A DNA stretch of 64,000 nt, taken from contig NC_046683.1 of the NCBI RefSeq assembly GCF_009870125.1, forward strand, positions 682,001 to 746,000, given 5' to 3'. The notes beneath the pieces are model-generated. The model saw only the letters and a list, made by a program, of their open reading frames with translations, did not search any database and was not told the DNA's origin. This DNA is from Drosophila pseudoobscura (taxonomy: Eukaryota > Arthropoda > Insecta > Diptera > Drosophilidae). The number at the start of each line of letters is the position of its first letter. Position 1 is the stretch's first letter. The translations under genes were made by a program, and so were the position numbers. This document shows positions 51,501 through 62,138 of the stretch, piece after piece.

Positions 51501-54500
51501 GTAGAAAAATACCTAACCACTCTGTGGGGAGCTTGAAGGCTTTCGCTCTACAATATCTGCCACCGGGTCACTTAGCTGCTATTTATGAGAAGTGCATTAG
51601 AAGGCGCTGTTAAAATGCTGTTTTGATTTAAATACAGTAAATTGTTAAAGGATTTTCCAGACCGGGGGGTAGTGTGCTTAAATATAAACTCTCTCTATAA
51701 ACAGACATTGACACGGATTATCTGCGTCCGATTGCTGCGTATCCGCATAAAGCAATCCACTTGGATCCAGCCATCATAAATACATAATGTAATTTATTTG
51801 CGAAAATTGCAATACAACAGCTTCATAAATTATTGTTATCAAATTTGAAATGACTTTAAGTGTTAGATGCAAATCGATTTCATCCATGGCCCATTTCAAT
51901 TTCCATGCTCATGCCCATATCCGTTTCCATTGCCATTGCCACTTTCAATCCCACCCAAAATTTGAATGCGAATCCGAATCAGTGTGCGGAATCTAAATCA
52001 AAATCCAAATCCAAATCCAAACCCATCTTCCTCTCCATTCTTCCCCTCCCTCTGGTCGTTCGATTTTGATTTAGCGCCCGTTTTCCTCTCAATGACAATG
52101 AGTCCATATGTCCTGCTCGCACTGCCAAATGGCACTTCCCTGCCAGTTACATAGCTCCCAGCCATAGCTGAAAGTGGATTTTTATGGACTAGTCCCAATG
52201 TTTGTGCCTCCTGCGCCCCCCCTGTGCGTGGCAGAGTCTCCAATAAAAATAATTCCAAATTTGAGACAACAATAAAAAATTGGCTGGCTGGGCAAAACTT
52301 TGGCCTGTCGACGCACGACTCAAGATTGAAATGAAACAAAAAAGGCAGAGAACTGAGCCCGAACTCAATTCAGCCTCATTTCTCTCTATAAAAAGTGGAG
52401 GGTGCGACTTTCGACTTATGTTTGCTCTGTGCCCATCAGGACATAACCAGGAGGACAATCAATCACTCTGATGCTCGGAAGTTTGGAAGCTCGGATGCGC
52501 GGATGATCGGATGCACTTCCTATGGTGCCCATCAACCAGGGAGGAGAAAAAACTAAATACTGAACATAACAGAACGAACACCCGACTGTCATGGCAGGGA
52601 TGAAAAAGCAACATTCGAATGCTCCCACTGGCAACGGGTATCGGATCGTCGGTCCTTGGTCATTGGCAGCAGAATCGCTCATTCCCCATTCCATTTATTT
52701 TTATTGTGTGTGCTTTTTCTGTTTGAACTTTGCCTGCTGCTCGTCCTGCAAAATTCTGAAATTATATAAAATATTGGGCTCCATTGTTTTTTTACGTTTT
52801 AATACAGAAAGTTATTGCTAACCGAAGGGAGAGCACCAACTGTGACGCCCCACGACCCTACCTCCTAGCCCCACGACCTGCGGCTGGAGAGCAGTCAAAG
52901 GACATCGATAGGGCGGGGCCGGGGCAGACGTCGGGACTGGGGCATCGTTATTTTATTTTGTTTTCAATGTGTTCTATGTGTATGCTTTTCTACAGCAATA
53001 TAAAAGAGCTATAAGCACACTGAAGACCCTCAATCGGAATGAATTTGTGAGGAAAATTGTAGAACACAGCAAATTAAAATGTCTAACACAGCCATTGGCG
53101 GATCCTGGACGGGAACGATAAATAGAGACAAATGGGGATGGGAAACAGGGAAGAATCTGGTGAGAGTGGGGTAGGAAGGGCTGCCTCTTAATTGAGCTTC
53201 GTAGCCAGATCGAATAATGTGATGTGACTTTAGCACTGTGCCCTTGATTGGGTTACCGGTCCTTGGACAAGGACCTGGTAAATGACCTGTAAGGCAAGGA
53301 GCTGGCAAAGGGCTGCACTCCCTCCTGCTCTGAGCTCTGAGCTGTGAGTGCACAATTCAGGAGATTGAGGATTGAGGAAACGAAAAAAAGGGGTCATTGG
53401 CTTTGTTCAAATCGTCCTTTATACATGCATCCTGGCAAGCAGTGAGGCCAGGACGAGCCCTACTCCGAAATCAACTTTTAGCAGAACTTCATTCGGTATG
53501 CATTGCAATTGCAATTGTTGACCTGTTTATGCTCCATTTGCCGTACAGTCGAAATGTCGTTGTCCGGGCCAGAGTTGGAGTCGGAAGGCGACACAGGACA
53601 CAGGGAAATGTCCGTCAAGACTGGGCACGGATTTCTTGAAAAAGCCAATCAGGAAATTCCTGTCGTCGAGTGCACACCACAAGGGCGGTGAGCGCAAAGA
53701 GGTAATCCAGAGATCATTCATGCCTGTGCCGGATGTCTGGCAACGCAATATGAGTAGTCCACCCTTAAACCCTTCCACCCTTAGATGAGATGTTTCGCAG
53801 AGATCTGGGCGGCTCACAGACTGAAGTGCTTAGCCAAGCTCAGAGTGCAATCATGTTTTTCTGGAAACTTTTGCAAAGAAAGCCCAGCCTCCCTCTCGAA
53901 CAAAGTCTTATCCTTGGCCTGCTCGGTCAATGCAAACTATAAACAAGCTTTGTATTCGCAGCCCGGGACTGGGACTGGGACTTTGACTGGGACTGGGACT
54001 GGGACTGGTACGGGCATCGTTGAACAGAAGTCAATGGCGTGCTCCTCGTCGTGCCTGGCTACTTAGGCACGGAATAATTGTTGCCATGGCGGTGTCCACT
54101 CGTCCCTTCAATGTTCAGCTCTCATCACTCCATGGCTCCACTCGGCCCAGGCTCCGTCATGGTCACGCCATCGGACATGGGGAGACAAACTTTGAAATTA
54201 TGTCCGCAGTAATACATTTCTTTTGCAAAACAAACTGAGAGCCGGGCGGGGGAGCACTCGGTGGGCGAAGGCACTTGACCGTCTTACTGCGATGCCCCGA
54301 AAACAACAACAACACCAGGTTGACAGCTCTTTGGCGTTCAGCATCGCTTATCATGATGATATTGTACATACTCCTCCTACTACTACTCGTTTTCGTTCTC
54401 GTTCTCGTACCCGTATTGCAAATACATACATAAGTAATATTAATTTCGGATAAAGGGCTGTCAAGGTGTCGCGTCCTCCCACAGGCAGTCCCCAAAGGCA

Positions 54501-57500
54501 AAGGAAAGGCAACGCCAATGGCAATGGCAATGCGAATGGCAATGGCAAAGGTAGGAGTTCAAATTCTCAAATGCAAAGAAAGTTAAAAAGTTGCGTCTCA
54601 TTTATATTCCTTTTGTGGCATGTGGCGCAAGAGCAAATTCTTTGTGTCATTCCATTCCCCCCACCCCATTCCGCTCCACTCCAGTCCACCCGCTCTTTGG
54701 CTCCTCCCTCGCGCCACATTAATTCTGCTGAAAGTATATTTCACTGCGGCAAGTGCCCGCCCGCCTCTCTCAAAACTCAGCACACAAATTACTCACACTG
54801 AGGGTGCGTGGGAGTATGCGTGGGAGGCCACTGATGAGAGTCCAGATCGAGGAGGACATTCCACAAAGGCAAATGCAAAGGCAAAGGCAAAGGCAGTCCG
54901 GGCTGTGTCTCCGAGGAGCTCTGGAATCAATTATATGACCACCACAAAAAGCACTTGACTCAGGTGGCAGCAGAAAGTGTCAGAGGAGAATGCCATGGCC
55001 AAATGGAGAATAGCACTAAAGGGCGGGTCACATTTATTAGGATCACATTTCCATTTTACACTTCACCTTTCTCACTTTGTGGGTGTATGCAAATGTGATG
55101 GGCAGTCGCCTTATCCATTGTTTGCTGATGCAAACAAATTCAACTTTTCCGTTCGACCAGGACCAGAAGCAGGAGCAGGAGCAGGACCAGCACACGGAAT
55201 GATTGGTGCCACACGGCCAATCAGTTCGATCAGCGAGTTTTTCCCTATTTGCGAATATATTTAAATAATGGATAATCGATTTGCATATGCATGGTGTGTA
55301 TTGCAGTAATAACATTCGATCAGCCCATTTTTTTGTGGCCAGCACAGATATTAGCTCCGATGGCATCTGCAATGGAGGACGCGTCAGAACAGTTGAAAAC
55401 TGTCAGATATAGTAGGTTCCATGTTGCTGTTTGCCTTTGCCCCCCACGCCCACGCCCCAGCGATTGGTCTTTCTCTTTGTGCTTAGATTTTGTCATTGCC
55501 CGAGGAATTTCCCAAGGAATTTCAATTGGATTCGGAATTGGAAAATACGCGACTCATCATTGGGTGAGCATAGCTAATTGCATACTCTCCGTTTCGTAAT
55601 AAAATAATGCCCCACCCGCTGGGAGCGTAGAGTTCCCACACACGGGGAGGTCCCAAACACGTCGAAAACAAAATGAAACGAAATGTGAAATGTGAAATGT
55701 GGCTTAGCCAGCATTAGCGAGGAAATAAGCGGCTCTGCTCTTGCCTGTAGTTTCCTCATTTTCCTTCAGGTAAGCCCCAAATCTGCCCCTCTGCAAATGC
55801 CCCGCAATTGTTGCGGGGACAAGGACAAGGACAGGCTTGGGCGCGAGGACGAACTTCAAAAAAAAAAAATGATGATGGCTTTGGCTTTAGACGAGAAAAA
55901 ACAAATCTTGAAAATGTTCCGCGCTGCACGGGGCGGCTGGCTGCTCACGCTCGTCGCATTTCCGCCTGGTTAACTCTGATTAAAGGGAGGCAACAAAACC
56001 CGCCCGGAACAAGCCTGCCACAAACAAAACAAACCCTTCAACCAGAAAGAAAATTCTAGGCCCCCAGCCCCAACGCCCCATGGCATGTCTGAGTACGCGG
56101 CCTCAGCGCGGAAAGTATTCTCGGAGCGTTGCGTCGTCGCAGCAGCACGAACCTAAGTAAGGCGGCAGGGCGTGGTCGCTTTGCTGTTTAAGAAGGAATA
56201 CCGCTCGGCCTGTCGACCGTCTCCACGCCACGCCACGACACTCCACTCCGCATCTCAAAATATTCAATTTATGTTGGGTGATGATGAGGATAGGGTTTGG
56301 CAGCAGGGGAGGTCCGACTGATTGCACACTCCGCCCACGTCAAATTTACCGCTTTACCCTAGAGTCTACAGTTACAGTGCAAAAAACTGAGTGAGTGAAT
56401 GGCGCATGGGAGCGCGCTCGTGTTGCCTGTGCTCTCCGTGTGGGTGGTGTATTTGAACAAGTGCGTGTGTTTGGGAGAGATGATGAACGTAAATAACATT
56501 TTTCTGTCCGCCACCCGCAACCCACTCGACCAACCACATCACATTGAAGGGGAGTGTAGTTATTTTTTTATTCCATTTCATTTTTCCACTTATGGCATTT
56601 GCTCTTAATGCTGCATTTACCTTGGCTACGCCGCCATGCCCCCAGCCACCCTCACACACACTCACGCATGCGGCGTGTATGCACAACCTTGCTGCTAGTG
56701 GGTCTGTGTGTATGTGTGTGTGCATGGAACTTTGCCCCTTGCTACGGTCTTAGTCTCGTGAAGCAGTTGCACAAAGTGCATTGCGGGATGCGGCCAGGCC
56801 AGGCCATCCCTTCTACGTCTCTGTCTCTGCCACCAGCTCCAACAACACTGTCTCCCGTCGCCTTCTGCCCCATGCCTGCCACTCTCGCCTGCCACTCTTT
56901 TCGCCAGCCTTTGCCTTTTGCCTTGGTCTTTGCCTAATTAATGACTACGATGGCGACGACGAGGACGACGAGGACGACGAGGACGACGACGACGACGACG
57001 ACATTGCGCTGATTTTGGTTACTTAGAGATGAAATAGCGAAAACCAAAACAGCAAAGCAGGACCAGCAAAGCTGACGATAGAAGAAATTCAATTAATCAT
57101 TAATTTGCTGGGCCGTCAGCGACTTGAATGAGCACCCGAATGGGAGGCGCAGCAGGAGCCCAGCCAGCCGGATCACGGGTTCAAGGTAGTGCACGACTTT
57201 AACCTGGGACTTCAAGCGGGGGCAACACTCTGGGGCAACAAGTGAGGACTGTTCGATCTCACAGATTGAACACGCAGTGAAATCAATACAAGCTTAATAC
57301 AAAATCTGGCTGTCTCACAAAAATTAGCGGGTACGCTACGCTGTCGTCAGAACAGAGACAGGACTGGAGGAACTGGAGAGTGGAACGAGCTGCTCTCAGA
57401 TTCTGATTTTAATCCGAAATTGAATTCACATTCCAGATTCTTTTTCGACTCCCACTCCCACTCCTGCTCCTGCTCCGGGACTCACGCTCACGTGGCGTTG

Positions 57501-60500
57501 GCATCGTAATTGAATTGGCAGCTCAGCAAGTCAGGAGAAGGACGTGGAAAAGGTATCTAGATGGGGGCGTGCGACGGAATCGGAAGCGGAGTCGGTGTCA
57601 AGGCGGCGAAAATTGGTGGGAATGCCAATGGCCACGACTGCATAATTTCGACAATAAATCAGAGGGGCGTGGTCCAAGCCATGGATCGCCATGGATCCTA
57701 GAGCAGGGGTGGGCAAGGCATTGCACTGAGCGCTGCACCTTGACATGATGCCCATAAATTGGGCTGACAGCTTGGCCAGCGCCAGCGATGACATTTATAA
57801 ATTTACGAGCAAGACGATGCCGTCCGTGCAACAGATGCGAGTCGCTTGGTCGCTCGGGGCTGCAATGGTGCCTGGCGGGGGATAGGGGAGGCGGGACGCG
57901 ATAGCCGTATTCGGCTGCCAAAGTGTTTTTCTAACAAATTGCCATTTATATGTGCACGTGTGCGAGTGTGTGGTGGTGTGTGGATGTGTGGATGTGTGGG
58001 TGTGTGGGTGTGTGTCTCAAAGGAGGCGTTCAAGTTGTTTGCCAGCTGCTATTGTTATTATGTTGTTAATAAGTTAGACGTGGAGCCGTCGAAACCGTAA
58101 TATGAATGCCAGGCGCAGGCAGGAGGCATCACTCGAGAAGCACACAAGAAGCAGAACACATGAAGCAGGAGCAGCGCCGAACACAAACTTGCAGAAAGAC
58201 AAACACCAGAGCAGCGTCTGAGATGACTGGGTCGTTTGCGACGAAGGCGGCACAGGAAACGGAAACAGGCCATGAAACTGCACACACACACACTTACACC
58301 GCCTTCTGGCGGATGTAGTAGGACGTGTAGGCGACGTGACTTTGACGTTGCATAGTGGAATGAATGAGACACGGACGCTTGCCTCAGACTGTCTCAACCT
58401 GCATCAGGATTAGTATCGGCTATGCCACACTGTGCCGCCTGTATGCTTTCGCGTGAATTGCCCTGAAGACGCTGGGTATTTTTCTGGCACCAAACACCCA
58501 AAGCAACCAAAGCACCCAAAGCACCATCTCGTTTAGAGTCTTGAGTAATACGCATTGAAAACGGGGATTTGCCTGGGCCAGAGTCTCTGATGCTGCACTG
58601 CCTTGGCTTAGACTTTTGGGGGGGCCTTTGCACGGGTTAGCAAGTCATCGGATCGGTCTTTTGTGTCTCGGATACTTGAGAGCCTCTCAGCCTTGCCTGA
58701 CAGACGAAGGAACATATGAACATCCTCCCATCCCATTTCCCAAGACCAAATCTCTCCCTTCTCCTCTCTCTCCTGCTCCATAGTTCATAAATGATGCGCA
58801 GATAATTAGAATGTCATCTCGCATGCACTTTGATGAAATAGGCAGAGTATCTCCACCGGGAGGGAGGACCGACTTCAGAGCTGAGCTGAGCTGAGCTACC
58901 GAGCAGACCATCAAGTTTCCCCAACTGATAAGGCCTTGTGACAGGTGTCAGGACCGTTTCTCAAAACCCACGGTAACATGCGGCAATTGGGCGACTCAAC
59001 AGCCCCGAAACTCGGGAAAGCGAATGAGATGGGATGGGACAAGAGCATACATAGCTTTCATACAATAAGCTGACTTCATGGAAAATACTGTTTATCTGAC
59101 GATCAATCTAGTAGATGTAGGTTTCTTCCATACCCAAAGCAAACAGCACACAGCATACATCCGAGGAGCACATCCCCCGCAGATGAAGCCACCAAGCCGA
59201 AATTTATGTGTGCGAAGCGTGTTTTAAAAGCGCCCTGGACCCAGAGGAGACAGGGACATGGGGACATGACCATGCGTATGAAATCTCGGGTCAGTCATTG
59301 GAATTAAAGGTCTTTAAAAGACCCCCACGTCCCATTGGCACTGGGTGGCCCAGGTGTAGAAGGAGTGTATGTGGAGGGGAGTGTGCATACTTAATCTTCC
59401 GAGCCCTTGAAAAGTCCATAATGACGGCATCCTTGTTGATACCCGTCGGTCGTTAGTTGGGTCCTCGTGCTCGCAGTATCATCCAGCCACTGCTCCCACT
59501 GCGATATACTCGTAGAGATATGGACACTTGCACACTCGCCACACGCCACACGACATAAAAAGCGGGCTTTGGCCGGACGAGTGTCAACAGAGGAATGGAG
59601 GAGCTCAAATGTGGGCCACGCCCTAAGGCCCAAGGGCCGGCGGCCTTGAATTATGATTTAACCTATAAATAAACGCGGAAATTGTGCGTGAAGTCGATGG
59701 AGGATGGAGGATGGGGAGCAGTTTGCTTAAGTGGAAAATCGACGTGCATCAGCATGCCATCAAAAGTACTGAATTCGAGTATGGTGCATCAGAAAGTTAT
59801 GGGACTAAGACGCTTCACGCCTGTATGCAGCACTCCAGCACTCCCCATGTCCCCATTTAGAGTCTAGGCGTAGCCTGTGCATCCTGCGTCACAGCTCCTG
59901 CGGCTCCTGTTGAACTCTGTTCTCGCATGGCCTCGACGACAAAGGAGCATTACATTCGGGCTAGACAAAGTTTTGCGAGCGTTTACGAAGAAGGCGCCAT
60001 TTAAAGCGTGCCAACTTGCTCGATGCTTTCTCTTTGGGTTGCAATCCTTTTATAAAGTTTGCTTATAAAATACGTCATGTTTCAGGTGCCAGAAAAGCTT
60101 CAGGGTAAAAAGGGGGAGCCGGGAGCCGTATCATTTTCAAATTGCCGACTCCACTCTATTTTTCATTACCTTCAAAATGAATATTTCCTACCTAATCTTT
60201 CAATCTTTCGTTAGGTTCAAGTCCACTGCAGATCATCCGCCATAACCGCGACATCCAACAATCAATTCCAAAGAGACAATCCGTCAATTCCATGATGGTC
60301 TCGTGTCCCATGGGCCATGCACCACAGTACCTTATCAAAACGGAATAGCTATCCCTCTCCCCATTCCCAACAAAAATCCAACTCCCATTGGCATTTGCTT
60401 CGTAGCCGAGTTTAACAAATATACATAAGCCTTTTAAAATTTAAACTTTTTTATTGTCCGATAATGAAGAAGAAGCGGCAGCGGCAGCGGCAGCGGCAGC

Positions 60501-62138
60501 GGCAGCGGCAGTGGCATTTGCTAGGTGGCGTTGCTGCTGCCATTGCCTGCGGCGGAAGTATTGCTGCGACACCCGTTGGACCGACTTCATGAAGAGATCC
60601 GCGCAGTTGGAGACGCAGTCCCGCTCAGAGGTTGTTAGCCTGGGGCCCGGCCGCACGATGCAGATTCTGAAGCAGCGATGCGTCATCTTCTTGATCAGCT
60701 CCTGGACATTGGCCAATAGTATCTGTTGCCTGATATGTTTAAGTTGACCAGAGTCGGGTTTCTTCAACGTCTCCTGCTTTGGCTCCATGCTTGCCCAATA
60801 TATAGTCTCCTTTCGGATTCGGATTCGGATTCTCGTACCGCTTGACAACTTCCAAGCTTCCAGTTTGCAATGACCGGATCGAGTGGCCTGCTTTGCGTGA
60901 ATACTTTCAGATTCAAGTTCTGCCGTCATTTTGACATTCCTTGCACAAATGTAAAGTCTACTTGGTTCTCAATTGGTTTACAGATGACACACATTGACGA
61001 TGGGTACTTCGGTATTGATTTGTTATCGAACGCATTCAAATTAGATTCTAATGATATTTATGTAGTAGGGTATTCTGTTCCATTAACCGATGTCAGCATA
61101 GGGTACAGGCCAGTCGCATATGAACCATACTGTTTTGTTGTATTTATGGAAGTGGGAATAATGTAAACATCCATATGGCGAGAGAGTGTCCAGTGACTGT
61201 CGGCAGATGAAAGGAACGAACGAACGAACGAACGCTTAGGTCTGCACAATCCGTAGCACTCCGTATCTTCGTATCTGGGTTTCAGAAAGAGAAACAAACA
61301 TACGCGCTCTACTTGCTTGCATGTGTGTGTCTGTGTATAGTTCTGCGTAAATACATATTTGCATGCCAGTATGCTAATAGTTGGCCAAAAGTTATCCTGG
61401 ACTTACCCTGGGCAAACTGGATGAGCTTGCAGAGGAACTCGCCAAAGATGAAATGGCGCAGCAGGGTGCCCACCAGGGTGACGGGCATGCAGAAGACCCC
61501 CAGCAGGATGTCCGAGATGGCCAGGTTGAGCAGAAAGACATTGGTGATGGTGCGCATGCGACGGTTCTGCACCAGGGTGAGCACCACCAGCAGGTTGCCC
61601 ACGACGGCACAGAGCAAGATGATCGAGTAGCAGGGTATCACCCAGATTGGCACATCCGCACTCACCTTCGCCACTCCGCCACTCCGGTGGCTGTGGTTGC
61701 TGCTAGGTGCGGCCGCGTTGGCAGTGGGGGCGGACAGTGTGCTGGACAGTAAGCCAAAGCCTGGCCGGGAGCCAAGGCCGTCCGCCTCCAGAGCAAACTC
61801 CAACCCGTTGCCGGTGTAGTTGTAGCTGTAGTTGTACAGATCGATGCCACTGATGCTCAAATCTTGTTCCGCCATCCCGCTGCCACTACCACTGCCACTG
61901 CCTCCGCCACCCACGCCTCCCGGAGAGCCCCCATAGAGCTCCTGGGCAGCATAGGTGCCATTGAGCTGGAGGACGGCATCCGTGGCCAGCGGGGCAAGCG
62001 CGGACAGCAGCTGGCGAAGATAGCGGTAGAAGGTGCCAATCGTGAGGCTGTCCCTCGGATCTCCTCGGATCCTCCCTTGCTGATCACTTGAATCGGCTCT
62101 CGCTTGCAGCAACCTTGCACTCGCGACGCGACGCGACA
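42564..62138 (-). CDS. CCKLR-17D1: Sulfakinin (CCK-like) receptor, GPCR; probably CCKLR-17D1
   Basis: Coding exons on the minus strand: first one from about 62138 to 61407, then 47884-47684, 47580-47266, 43398-43065 and 42987-42564, with intron phases 1, 1, 1 and 2 and standard splice ends. The first exon gives an N-terminal domain with NGT, NYS, NYT and NHS glycosylation sites, then TM1-TM2. The second gives TM3 with the ERY (DRY-type) motif and TM4. The third gives extracellular loop 2 and TM5. The fourth is a 111-residue third intracellular loop with Gln/His and Gly runs. The last gives TM6 with CWTP, TM7 with NPITY, and a short tail ending in PRL. Known role: Gq-type receptor for the sulfated neuropeptide drosulfakinin, acting in satiety and neuromuscular growth. 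The start is unresolved: the first in-frame ATG after the likely acceptor is at 61875 (580 residues), whereas the exon appears to begin at 62138. Two paralogues, 17D1 and 17D3, exist; the short C-tail favours 17D1 (from memory). Confidence 0.85.
43668..43702 (+). promoter_or_regulatory. Core promoter of the nested Cyp308a1-like gene
   Basis: A TATA-like TATAAG at 43668-43673 is followed by an initiator TCATTC at 43697-43702, which fits the fly consensus TCAKTY. The spacing from the TATA start to the initiator A (43699) is 31 bases, as expected for a paired TATA-Inr promoter. It would give a 22-base 5' UTR before the ATG at 43721. Confidence 0.6.
43721..45441 (+). CDS. Cyp308a1: Cytochrome P450, CYP308A1-like, nested antisense in the receptor intron
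   Basis: Four exons, 43721-43917, 43972-44514, 44616-45098 and 45165-45441, with GT-AG introns of 54, 101 and 66 bp all in phase 2, give 499 residues. The N-terminus is a very strong polyleucine membrane anchor (residues 2-16). Further markers are a GPQGCPLVGN segment in place of the classic proline hinge, a C-helix WRILR, the I-helix EGYETS with Glu294 where Ala/Gly is usual, the K-helix ETLR (353-356), the FQPERF segment and the haem loop FGAGPRMCPG with Cys444. All residues needed for haem binding are present, so the enzyme looks intact. It resembles the CYP3-clan insect P450s; the substrate is unknown. The identification as Cyp308a1 rests on recollection of sequence and location and is less certain than the family call. 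Confidence 0.78.
45492..45497 (+). terminator. Poly(A) signal of the nested P450
   Basis: AATAAA lies 51 bases after the Cyp308a1-like stop codon, giving a very short 3' UTR. Confidence 0.65.
45498..47265. other. Rest of the receptor intron, no gene seen
   Basis: About 1.8 kb between the nested P450 and the TM5 exon. It contains no protein-like open frame, and its simple repeats are fewer than in the intergenic DNA. Confidence 0.6.
53965..54008. repeat. GGGACT hexamer array
   Basis: Seven mostly perfect GGGACT units with one TTGACT variant. Related GGGACTGGGACTGGG runs occur at 12750-12785 and elsewhere, so this is a recurrent local repeat type. Confidence 0.9.
56954..57002. repeat. GACGAC/GACGAG array
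   Basis: GAC trinucleotide array with regular GAG variants over about 49 bases. It would encode acidic residues in one frame but is intronic. Confidence 0.9.
57963..58015. repeat. GTGTGTGGAT/GTGTGGGT tract
   Basis: GT-rich repeat built from GTGTGTGGAT and GTGTGGGT units. Confidence 0.85.
60441..60788 (-). CDS. Tim13-like small mitochondrial intermembrane-space chaperone
   Basis: A single-exon frame of 115 residues from the ATG at 60788. It carries the small-Tim twin CX3C signature: CFRIC, then exactly 14 residues including the IVRPG segment, then CVSNC, the same spacing as in Tim13. The preceding helix, with LANVQELIKKMTHRC, resembles the AVANAQELLQRMTDKC pattern of Tim13, and the following helix is of small-Tim type. 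Members of the family form hexameric Tim8-Tim13 chaperones that carry hydrophobic precursors across the intermembrane space; the four cysteines form two disulfides. The C-terminus is unusual, with a QWQQQ stretch and about twelve alanines encoded by GCTGCC repeats. It lies in the large receptor intron on the same strand and lacks introns, which suggests a retrocopy or an old nested gene. Lack of disruption over the whole domain argues for function. Upstream in-frame codons to 60929 look like repeat sequence and were not included. Confidence 0.8.
   Translation of the reverse strand: MEPKQETLKKPDSGQLKHIRQQILLANVQELIKKMTHRCFRICIVRPGPRLTTSERDCVSNCADLFMKSVQRVSQQYFRRRQWQQQRHLANATAAAAAAAAAAAASSSLSDNKKV
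60477..60514. repeat. GGCAGC array coding the Tim13-like polyalanine tail
   Basis: Tandem GGCAGC units on the plus strand that read as GCTGCC alanine codons on the coding strand. Confidence 0.9.
60799..60804 (-). promoter_or_regulatory. TATA-like element next to the Tim13-like start
   Basis: TATATA on the minus strand begins 16 bases upstream of the proposed ATG. A normal 30-base spacing would start transcription inside the coding region near 60773, after the ATG, so either it is not the functional TATA box or the true transcript differs from the model. Confidence 0.25.
61213..61234. repeat. GAAC tetranucleotide array
   Basis: Five consecutive GAAC units. Confidence 0.9.

Larger units (their letters stand above)
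47885..60440 (-). other. Main part of the 13.5-kb receptor intron
   Basis: Intronic DNA between the TM2 and TM3 exons (whole intron 47885-61406). It has an AT-rich patch at 48960-49270, GGGACT repeats at 53965-54008, GACGAC repeats at 56954-57002 and GTGTGTGGAT repeats at 57963-58015. Apart from the Tim13-like gene at its right end I find no coding sequence. An intron this long in a neuronal GPCR often carries enhancers, but none can be marked from sequence alone. Confidence 0.6.
60789..61406. other. Receptor intron between the Tim13-like gene and the TM1-TM2 exon
   Basis: About 600 bases containing a GAAC tandem tract at 61213-61234 and no other feature I can support. The promoter of the Tim13-like gene should lie in its left part. 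Confidence 0.6.

Noticed and set aside
60789..60929. N-terminal extension of the Tim13-like frame to 60929
   Set aside because: The extra 47 codons look like repeat-derived noise (an Arg-Ile run). The ATG at 60788 gives the expected small-Tim N-terminal length.
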